Shown here piece by piece: positions 55,688 to 64,000 of a stretch of DNA of 64,000 nt (the first letter of the stretch is position 1; every line of letters begins with the position of its first letter). Below the pieces are notes generated by a model, which made no database searches, had not been told where the DNA came from, and worked only from the letters and a program-made list of their open reading frames with translations. A program made the position numbers and the translations under genes. Source of the DNA: Guyanagaster necrorhizus (Eukaryota; Basidiomycota; Agaricomycetes; Agaricales; Physalacriaceae); contig NW_025064931.1 in assembly GCF_019112545.1 (NCBI RefSeq), positions 182,960 to 246,959 of the forward strand. Direction: 5' to 3'.

Positions 55688-58600
55688 ATGTTTTTGGCTG
55701 TCATATGCAATCCACCATAGTGAGAACTAAGATGCCGGCTAAAAGGACAGATGTGAGTGTGTATCAGTATGATACTATGCCCAGGGGTCTAATTATCCTG
55801 GATAGCAATATTTGGATTAAATATTGTGCATTTGTATGGCTGCGGGTTGATCATGGTACTATTCTGTGCTCACACCTTCAAGCTTGGCAGTCTCATATTG
55901 GAACTCCTTCTTTTGCTGCCAGATACCTGGAACACGTCTTTGGGCCTGCTGCATTTGGCCAATGTTCATTCTCGCATTCATGGAATCCTGCCCGTCTGTT
56001 GAAAAAGTGGCATTCTCAGCTGGCTCGGCAAAATGTTGATGGCCCATTCAGGAATTAGGTTCAAACTTCTAACATTGATAGCGCCGCAAAACCACTGATA
56101 CCAACCTGGCCTTATCACACGACTCAGACATGATTCATCCCGGGATCTGGATCTGGTTTGTTTCGGCGGCACAAACACCACTGCTATAAAAGGCGCGTGG
56201 CTTGTTATCCACTGACTTTCACTTTCTTTTCTCTCCTCCATCATGACCACTGCCGTGTCATAGCCACCGACTCCTTGTAGCTCTTTCTTCAAGGGCGATT
56301 TTTCTTTACTGCCTCTAGATCTCGTAGATGAACGATGGTTGAGCCACATTACCACCTCCAACTCTAGCATCCATGGTTTCGATGCGAGTGTCAGCGCCGT
56401 CGTCGCACCTGGAGACTGAAGAGCTCGATTACCGATGTCTTTCTAATGCCTTTTGTCGACCAGATTCACGAATACGGAAGATTCTCTTATCAGCCACACC
56501 CAGTAGACCACACGCTTGGGCAGCACCATGCTATGTCGCGATTACCTGACGAATGATATGCCTGCAGACTGGGTGCATTCTATAGCTGCTGGACTCTCTA
56601 CGTTGTCAAGTACGATCATAAGCCACACCAACCTACGCTCTTGCGCCAGCTTCCTTCTCTTGAATACCTTTCAATTATGTTTGTAAGATTGGACATCGGC
56701 CTTGTTTGTCGCCTTCAATCGCAGAGTACGATGTCCTGATTCGTCGTCGATGACGAGGATCTCCCTGGCTATGTGATACTTCTGATGAACGCTCCTTGTC
56801 GACATCTCCTGGTCGTTTCATATGCTCTATGGTGGTACTACAAAAGGGCGGGAACGACTCTATGCAGCTACCCTCGAAAGGACGTCACATTTGTATCGTG
56901 TTCACCGAAGGTGTGAGAAATGTCCACATGAGCTGATTGTGCTGTCAACTATTTCATGTATTTCCCTATGCAAATTGTTGTGTCTTATGTTTCACTTTTC
57001 TTCCATTTGGCTGTCTCTCCAAATGCTTGCATGTATATCCTTGCGCAGCCTGTTGCGCCCTGTATCTTTTGTTTCATTTGGATGTTCTCCCAAATGCCCT
57101 CATGTATATCTCTGCGCAGTCTGTTGCGCCATGTATGGTACCGTGCCGCCTTGCGGACAGTGTGTACAGATCACGGGCCGCTGGTGGAGGTACGTCGTGC
57201 ATTCGTTCATTTTTCGCCTAGACTGACATTTTGTCTACAGTGAAATGTCATTTTGCGATGCTTTGCAACGATCTCGATATCTGAACTCTGGTCCGATTCA
57301 TCCTTGCATTGTCATTCGTTCTCTGTTTTCTTGAAGGACCAGTCTCTGTATCCCTATCTGGATGTTAACGTTCCACCTCCGTGCCGCGTTTGAGTCGGAG
57401 ATTGACATGATTTCGTGCCGCGCTAGATTTCGAGCTTGTCTCTAGGCCGAATCTTTGTCGTTTACTCTTGTATCCATCCTCTTTTTGAGGGGAGTATGGC
57501 ATTTTGCCATGGTAGGCCTTGAGCCTCAATTTTTTGAGCCTTCGTCCGCTTCGTGCGGACACACCCTCCTTGTAAAATCCCCAGTTCGCTGTTTCCTGTA
57601 AGTTTCTCTCTACTCTCCGCTGCTTCTCTTTCTCATTTATCAATGGCTCGGCAGATCCGTCGAATCCCCCATAGAGTTTCTTGCGGCAACTTATCGGCCA
57701 CCGGCATTTTCTCTGGCGGTTCTGTTGCGTTAATGTATTGCAGGTTCGTCAGGCTATGATGATGTATCTTCGCTGCGTGGTGGCTAATCTGTTAATCAGC
57801 AGAGTACCCATCGTCGCGGAGCTATATTTCTGCGGGTACCGCGTGGGCACGACTCAGCTACCGACAGTTATGAAGTACTTAGGATGGACAAAAGAAATGC
57901 CCGGTTGTCTATCATGTATGTTCTGACCCAATTGATGCCGTTTTTTGGACAGTAGACCACTGTATTCGAAACAGATATTCTCTCAACGTGCTAGAGTGAT
58001 TATTACTCTTAATGCGAGTAGCCCGGTAACCAAGCCCTCTAACGAAGAGGTCATGTTCAGGCCGGTCTATGCTCGAGGCTCTCCTTTCGTGTGTCGACTC
58101 GCAGCTTCTTGCCATAGAATTTGAGCTGGAGACAGGTCGGGAGTTGAAACCATGCCCTGATATCTTCTGGGGCCTGAGACACCGAAGAGGTGCTAACCAA
58201 CCTCTGGCATTATTGACGAAACTGAACAGCGCTCCCGAATTCCCTGAACATCGTCATGAGATGCCGCACGATGGGAGAATACATAGAGGATACGCAGAGC
58301 GGTGAAGACAGAGCTCCCCGTGACTTGGAGATTGGTATCAAGCTCTGAACGCAAACTATTCAGTCCCGCTTGCTTTCTCTTCGGCATTTCAGAAGAATAA
58401 TCCACTCGGCTTTTTCGTACCTCCTTTATTGCGCCTAGAGCATATCGGTCCTCCGACCCATGGATATAACCGTCGTCTCAAGACTGATGTCTCTTGTCTC
58501 TCGGATGAAGAACGTTAACGTCAACCGAAACCGTAGAGATCCATTGATAGTATTCACGACCAGAGAATGTCTATATGAGTACATTAATGAAGGAAAGCAT

Positions 58601-58844
58601 AGTTGCCATACAAGTGTCGGTATTCCAAAAAGAAAGTATATATTTGTGCCATCTTGGTGAATATGAAAGGATGAAACTAATAAAGCATCGGTATGCTCAG
58701 TCAATGTTTTTCTGGGTTTTCAATAGAAATAAAAACGTGTCAGTCGCTGAAGTTTATTCTTGGTTCTTTCGTATTCGACCTTAAATGATGTTTTTATTTA
58801 GTCCATGAACAGCAAAATTGAAAACGCACATGAAAATTTCCACC
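55688..58844. other. Arm II interior, unassigned
   Basis: The counterpart of 23770-27358. Plus-strand exon-like pieces mirror those on the minus strand of arm I, including a GTACGT..CTACAG segment near 57191-57240. It differs from arm I at 56900-57000, where arm I has a second copy of the CCACCAGCGGCCCGTG repeat. No domain recognised. Confidence 0.35.
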
Positions 58845-60476
58845 TCACTCGTTTCTGTGTGTGACGATTAGTTCGCCTGTACACAGTGCCGACCATCTCT
58901 CTGAGAGCTCCTCATCATCGAACTCTAAAGGTTCGGGCCCGAGCTCTACTTCCTCTAACAAAGTGCATTGTCCACCGTCCGATGAACAGCCATCCTTTCT
59001 CCTCCGGGACTCGATGACATTGACAAGGCAGCCCAAATCACCCACTGAGAGACCGCTTGGCATACTTAAAACACGGAGACATGGAGCTACTGCATCACGC
59101 TCCGAAGTGTATACCAGACCATTGACCCATTGATCTGGTAAATTCGTGGCCCTTGTCAAGATGTGCAACTCCTCCAGTTGAGGAGTTCGACGTAAGAAAC
59201 GAGGAAGGTTGTCACGCAGCCCAGTGCATGCCTCCTGTGATTGATTGTGAACCTCAATAATAAGTGTTTTGATAGGGCATGAATCTGGGTAGACAAAGAA
59301 GATCTGGTCTGATCCGAAGAAGGATATCTTCAGGAATTGAAGAGACGGGAGGATGAGGAGAGAATACATATGATTGACACTGGATGAAGAATTGGGTAGG
59401 TGCGATGCCAACAGATGAAGGAAAGTCACGTTGGGTAAAGTGATTGGCTGTACAGGCTCTGGTGAGATGTTATGCGAGCATACGAGGGTGAGCATCCGTA
59501 CACGCAGAAGTCTTTTGAGGGACTCATATGTATACAGATTGCCACATCCAGATAAAAAGGATGTGATTCTTGAAAAAGGAATGGACATGTGTCTGAATGC
59601 TATGGGCCAGTGCTCAAGTAACGTTCCAACGACCTTTAAGCTCGGAGCGAGCCGGAAGGCGTCAATATGGAGGGGGTTGGCACTGTCAGAGCTTCCAATG
59701 CCTATGTAAAGGGTGTCTAGGCGATTTAGATAGCCCTCGCACACAGAAAAGTGTTGGAATGAGGAGAGAGGCAGAGACACGGATAGTCGCTTCCAACATG
59801 GAGCGGTGGGGAGCAGAATTTGAAGCATTGGAAAGATGTGCGGAACGCCATTCTTTCCATGGAGACGAATGGAGAGGTCATGACCATTGGATCGGAACAA
59901 TGATAAACCAAGTCTGAACACGCGATTCTTGGCCAGCTCATTGTCTTTAGGTCTTTTATCTAGATCGAGCTCAATGAGAGACCACAGTTCTGCATCGTGA
60001 ATGGCAACGGCTCTCCATTGTTGACAGACAAAGGAAAGGGTCCATGGCGACTGATTTGGTTGAATCGATTCAACATCTACGGTATGTTTTAGAATGGGAG
60101 CTTCCCCATCGAACGCCTGGTCTGCGGACTTGGTACAAGCCCGAAAGATAGCACACAGCACATCATACGGCACCCTACGCACAGGATATAAAACAGACTT
60201 GGCATCCGAGATGTTGGACGCAGCCTGATTCCTTTCAGACACCAAAAAATCCAACAACTGGCGCGTCGCCGATATTTTCTCGTCAAATTCGTCAAGAGTG
60301 TGAGGGCCTCTGGCAGAAGTTTGGAGGAATTCTTTCCTTTCAAACTCGGACGGTGGTTTATTAGAAAGAAGGAGTTCCTCGATCCTGGCCGATCTCTTAG
60401 GCTGTAAGTATTCGGGAATGAATGAAGAGAAATCGGGATGAAATTGCGATTTGTCCGTTCGAATTGGAGATGTCAT
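58845..60476 (-). CDS. F-box-like protein, copy II
   Basis: A single exon of 543 residues with no interruption, collinear with copies I and III. The F-box-like motif reads YPVRRVPYDVLCAIFRAC; the N-terminal helix and Leu-rich body are kept. It differs from copy I by scattered substitutions and small in-frame indels, for example near SADQAFDGEAPILKHTVD. Retention of three full-length frames inside otherwise decaying repeats suggests recent duplication or selection. Confidence 0.88.
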   Translation of the reverse strand: MTSPIRTDKSQFHPDFSSFIPEYLQPKRSARIEELLLSNKPPSEFERKEFLQTSARGPHTLDEFDEKISATRQLLDFLVSERNQAASNISDAKSVLYPVRRVPYDVLCAIFRACTKSADQAFDGEAPILKHTVDVESIQPNQSPWTLSFVCQQWRAVAIHDAELWSLIELDLDKRPKDNELAKNRVFRLGLSLFRSNGHDLSIRLHGKNGVPHIFPMLQILLPTAPCWKRLSVSLPLSSFQHFSVCEGYLNRLDTLYIGIGSSDSANPLHIDAFRLAPSLKVVGTLLEHWPIAFRHMSIPFSRITSFLSGCGNLYTYESLKRLLRVRMLTLVCSHNISPEPVQPITLPNVTFLHLLASHLPNSSSSVNHMYSLLILPSLQFLKISFFGSDQIFFVYPDSCPIKTLIIEVHNQSQEACTGLRDNLPRFLRRTPQLEELHILTRATNLPDQWVNGLVYTSERDAVAPCLRVLSMPSGLSVGDLGCLVNVIESRRRKDGCSSDGGQCTLLEEVELGPEPLEFDDEELSERWSALCTGELIVTHRNE

Positions 60477-61454
60477 CCTGACTAGGAGTTAGTACATTTC
60501 TCGACCAAAGAATGAATCGATGAACGACCTTTCGACGTGGTGATGCTAGGCGATAAGTACTGGATTTGAAGTCCGACGTTGGACTCTAAGTTGACTCATT
60601 GTGACCTCGTGTCGTTCAATCAGCGCGCGCCTAGCATCCGGTCCGAACTCCTGCCTCTTACTCTTTGGCCACATGCACTACACTCGAAGCAGTCTGATGA
60701 GGCCACGTGGTTCCTACTGAACGATGGAATAATGACCAGGTAACCATTCAAGGTAGGCTGGTATCGAGGTTAAATATGCACTGGCGAAGGAGTAAGTAAC
60801 CTGATCATCAATACTAGCAAAATGATGATATGGCAGAAGAGTTGAGGAATCGTTCAGCTCAACGAGATGGGTAATAATAGACTACGGCGAGTTGTATATG
60901 TTGCAAGCATGACAAGGAACTCCTGACAAGATTTACAGATCTTTTACAGCCAAAGGTCCTCGGAATGTTCATACAAGAATTATGGCGACCCTGAATGCAG
61001 CTAATATTGTATCTTGGAACTCTACACTCATGCTGACTTCGGCTTGGCCCGCAGGTTATGCCTCTGTTCATCTAAGCCAAATCGCAATGCTCTGCCCTCT
61101 TCGTCCAGGGTATCGGAACAAATGCTCAAATGAAGTAGCAGCATTCGTTGCTCGGTACTAAGACGGTCGCTCTCAGGCCTCCCAAGCAGGTAAGCCGTGT
61201 CCTTCTCACAATTTTCTCTTTATGACGTGGAAAGCATGGATTATCTCCGCTGAAGTTTTCCGGTACGATATTCTTTGTCACAGTGCTGACGGTTATGGGC
61301 GACTGTGGAGTGTGGACCGTCTCTTGCAACATCGAATCAACTATGTACCGTCCTTGACGGCTGAATAATAGTGGAAAGGCAGTAACCTGCTGTAATACAA
61401 GGGACCACATTCAGAGCACGGCGTCCTGCGTTTCCAAACATAGCAGATCTTAAC

Positions 61455-61814
61455 ATGACGAAAGTGATGTCGCTGTCACTTGGACGAGTACGTCTTGTTA
61501 CTAGTTACAGGCGGAGGGATGGGAATGGAATTCTCAGGATTTCCGATCACATCGAATGGTTGCCCCGTGGACAGAGGATCTGCTATTACTAAAAATGCCT
61601 TCGCTGCAAACGGCGCCAAAGTATACATCGCTGGACGAAGGATGGACGTCGCAGAGAAAGCTGCTGCATCTGTGATGGGCGTCTCAGGATCTACTATCTC
61701 GTCAGTGACTATCCTTTCTTCAAGATATTCATTGCTAACACGTACCAGACTGGAGATGGACCTGACAGACGAAAGAAGGTCAAGGCTGGCATAATACATG
61801 TCGAAGGAACCGAC
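61455..61814 (+). pseudogene. SDR oxidoreductase relic, copy C
   Basis: The 5' part only. MTKVMSLSLGRV, then a 7-base duplication (GTTACTAGTTAC) that shifts the frame before the glycine motif, then AFAANGAKVYIAGRRMDVAEKA, and LEMDLTDE with an extra base. Similarity to copy B ends exactly at GAAGGAACCGAC (61814), where tRNA-like sequence begins. The first intron donor reads GG instead of GC/GT. Inactive. Confidence 0.75.
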
Positions 61815-61848
61815 TGGTGGTGTAGTTGGCCATCGCATCTGTCTAACA
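61815..61848 (+). other. tRNA-Val 5'-half fragment at a junction
   Basis: The bases GGTGTAGTTGGCCATCGC followed by ATCTGTCTAACA match the D arm and anticodon arm, up to the AAC anticodon, of the tRNA-Val-like sequences at 27.4 and 55.6 kb. The fragment lies between the broken end of SDR copy C and the start of the 2-kb direct repeat, and shares ATCTGTCT with the latter. The second half of the tRNA is absent. Confidence 0.55.
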
Positions 61849-63884
61849 AAACCGACCTGTACGTAGGGTTTCTTACTGTTTAGGTCGCTGACGAGAATTA
61901 TGGCGCCCGTCTTATACTCGGACATCGTATCCACGTCATTAATTACATTCCGAGGTGACAAAGAAACCATCAGGAGTTATACAGGCTGTTTGGGAATTAG
62001 CGGTTTACAGTCCCGAATATTTTCCCATTCAAGCTTCAGCCTTCATATTAAGAAAAGTTCCTTCGTGCTATAACTTCGAGCTGCTTCCCAATGTCACTAT
62101 CTATATCTTAGCAGCCATGTCGGATCACTACAAGTATTAGCCATCTAGCCATCCACCCTCTGAGTCATCAATTTCTATTGAACAAGTCTGATACATGTTA
62201 GTACGTTCGAAGATGGTCTTGGCCGATTCCAAAGAGTTTGGATATGAGGTTTATTCAGAGTAGGACTTGGAGGTCAGAAATACTAAAGGACAATTGAAGA
62301 ACGACGCGTTTATTACAACCTTGACCCAAGCAGTAACGCTTGCAAGTCGCAGCATTTGTTCAGTATTCGCTCGTGATGCACAGGCGTTCACACTTTTTGC
62401 GCCTTCGACTAACTGGAGAAAGTTTTCCAAGAAGACGATGCGTGTGCCGATGAACTTCATTTACAGAATATTTTCTAGATTTACATTGACGATATTGTGC
62501 GGGTACAACAATAGATATAAGATCCTTTCAGGAAAGGTATACAGAGGTATAGTGTGATACAGCCACAAAAACGCTGTAATTATGGTCAAATGACGAGCAT
62601 CTGTCATATTTCGCTGAAAACGTACCGACAGTCAAGCTAGACCTTTGACCCGAAATAGAAACCACAGGAGAAACAGTAGGATTATCACGAGCCAGAAATA
62701 TTTGGACAAGAGCAGGCGAACGATCCTCACGTGTATCAACCTAGTTCAACGAAAAAGTTGACGCATCAAGGCGATACAGCGAGGAGCATAATCACCAGTA
62801 AGCGACCCGCTTTTCTTGCAGGACCAGCATCCTGTACGCATCTAGAATGAAATAAATATGCTAGGCGTGTACGAAGCGATCTGTGGAACGTACCACAGTC
62901 TTCACCAGACCTATTACGCACTGTAACCTTGAGGTCCACGATTTCTGCCGCTAGTTCACGAATAAGAGATTCCTTCAGTCGATATTCCTTGCACCGTGCT
63001 ATTGCGTCTTTGATGGATTCCAAGGTCATGGCAAGTTCAGAGCTCGAGGTGACTACTACTAGCCGACACTTGTGATATTCGATTTCGCGGAGTATTTCGA
63101 GGATTCGGGGGTCCGTCGGCTCGCCGCGAGGCGGTGTTATGTCGCTGTCTTCGCACATTGCTTCGAGCTTGAAGAAAGGAAAGGGCGGGGTATAGACGGT
63201 GTACGTAGGTGGTGGTGGTAGTGGTTCAAGCCGTGTTTGAAATCCCGACGCTAGCTTCCGTCCTTTGCCATCCCCACCATGCTCATTTCCTCTTTGCGTT
63301 ATTATTCAGGAATTCTTCTCTCTCAGCTAGCAATGAAGCATCCGTTAATAAGTACCACAACCCAACTCTCACAGTGGATGCGAACGACAAAGCTCAGATA
63401 TGAGCCCAGTGGTGTAATGATTATATTCAGCATACAGAAACGCGATCTTCAGTGTCGACATTTGAGAAATTGACTTCGGTTTCCGGTACTCTATGAGGAC
63501 TTTGACTCGGACCTGGGTAGATTAATATGAAAGGACTAGTAAAGTGAGCTGTGGGAGAATCAACATCTCACTTACCCCGCTAAACCGTACTTAAGCTTCT
63601 ATCTTGAAGACAACCAGCACCTTTATCGGCGCTTTTGTCGTCATTTTCCAAAAGGTCCTTTCACCGAACGACAAGCTTTCAGAATAGGATTTCAGTCCGA
63701 ACTTCAGTCATTCTGATCAAGGATGGACAAGGATGGACTCTTGCAATGTCAAGTCCACAATCTCACTGAATAAGACTGCTATGATAAATGGGACTGCGTC
63801 CAGAGACTGTGCAGCATTCACCGAATATGGCGGACCTTAATGCGGCTACAGTGATGTCACTGCTGGGACGAGTAAGTGTTGTAA
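61839..63884 (+). repeat. 2-kb direct repeat, copy 2
   Basis: The partner of 18266-20303. It keeps CpGs along its whole length, including the left 165 bp that are CpG-free in copy 1. It begins inside MYND-gene sequence (a 3' remnant at 61839-61950). It contains a TAG-interrupted version of the 114-codon frame, the intact small membrane-protein gene at 62632-63158, and the first 18 codons of another SDR copy (MADLNAATVMSLLGRV, from about 63835). Confidence 0.9.
62632..63158 (-). CDS. Small helical protein with C-terminal membrane anchor, copy 4
   Basis: Exons 63158-62894, 62841-62796 and 62740-62632 join in frame to 139 residues, with both introns in the same place as in copy 1. The start is MCEDSDITPP. 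A charged helix follows (EIEYHKCRL, ESLIRELAAEIVDL), then YRMLVLQEKRVAYW across exon 2, and an anchor FWLVIILLFLLWFLFR near 119-134. Substitutions against copy 1 are scattered and the frame and anchor are kept. Same inferred topology: N-terminus in the cytosol, C-terminus in a membrane. Confidence 0.7.
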
Positions 63885-64000
63885 GTAGAGAGCAGAGTAA
63901 TGTAACAGAGAACTAGAATTAGCCTCTCGAGAGAGAAACGTTCTACTTAAATACATTTCGTATTACTTCGAGATCTTTCTACGAGATACTAAATAAGTCC
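63885..64000. mobile_element. Possible start of an LTR element (cut by window end)
   Basis: The SDR sequence of the direct repeat stops after GGGACGAGTA and is followed by TGTTGTAAGTAGAGAGCAG, an AT-rich sequence unrelated to the other copies. A TG start directly at the break is what an inserted LTR would show. The other end is outside the window, so target duplication and type cannot be checked. Confidence 0.25.

Larger units (their letters stand above)
54110..60935 (-). repeat. Inverted duplication, arm II
   Basis: The reverse complement of arm I (21705-28925), with F-box gene II, a degenerate tRNA-Val-like sequence, the conserved unknown locus and a damaged small membrane-protein gene in the same relative order. 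Homology stops at AATATGGTGAGC on the inner side and near 60935 on the outer side. Confidence 0.88.

Overview
The window looks like nuclear DNA of an agaricomycete (mushroom-forming basidiomycete). Genes are split by many very short introns (44-57 bp, GT..AG with a few GC..AG). It holds basidiomycete-style F-box proteins, a DIRS-type tyrosine-recombinase retroelement, a MYND relic, a family of P450s and a Tri5-type terpene synthase relic. No bacterial, organellar or viral genes were seen. Exon models were traced by hand from splice sites and frame continuity, so boundaries are inferences unless stated.

Layout. 1-4.9 kb: little that is certain; a TATA-box promoter and a broken multi-exon gene. 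4.9-6.7 kb (+): RhoGEF (DH domain) gene. 7.9-9.1 kb (-): intact six-exon SDR oxidoreductase. 11.2-12.3 kb (+): terpene synthase with four single-base frame breaks. 13.6-18.4 kb: a DIRS-like element and a MYND zinc-finger gene, both dead, inside a 4.6-kb stretch with no CpG dinucleotide at all. 18.3-20.3 kb: first copy of a 2-kb direct repeat whose second copy is at 61.8-63.9 kb. 21.7-28.9 kb and 54.1-60.9 kb: two arms of a large inverted duplication, each with an F-box gene, a tRNA-Val-like sequence and a small membrane-protein gene. 29.3-30.4 kb (-): an intact second-type SDR gene; four broken or truncated relatives lie at 20.3, 52.6, 61.5 and 63.8 kb. 33.8-48.6 kb: three apparently intact P450 genes and one 3' fragment, interleaved with coilin (40.5-41.9 kb) and two genes with Zn2Cys6-like cysteine clusters. 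50.6-52.3 kb (-): third F-box gene.

How it fits together. The SDRs, the three P450s and the broken terpene synthase suggest a decaying or dispersed terpenoid tailoring locus; this is inference, since the pieces are 20-35 kb apart and separated by repeats. The rest is a segmental-duplication landscape in which F-box, small tail-anchored protein and SDR genes have been copied repeatedly.

The two most notable signals are: (1) the CpG-free block, whose right edge falls inside the 2-kb direct repeat, so that the undamaged copy shows each of ten CpGs converted to TpG or CpA; and (2) an unrecognised family of short helical proteins with a C-terminal membrane anchor, present four times with the same three-exon structure.
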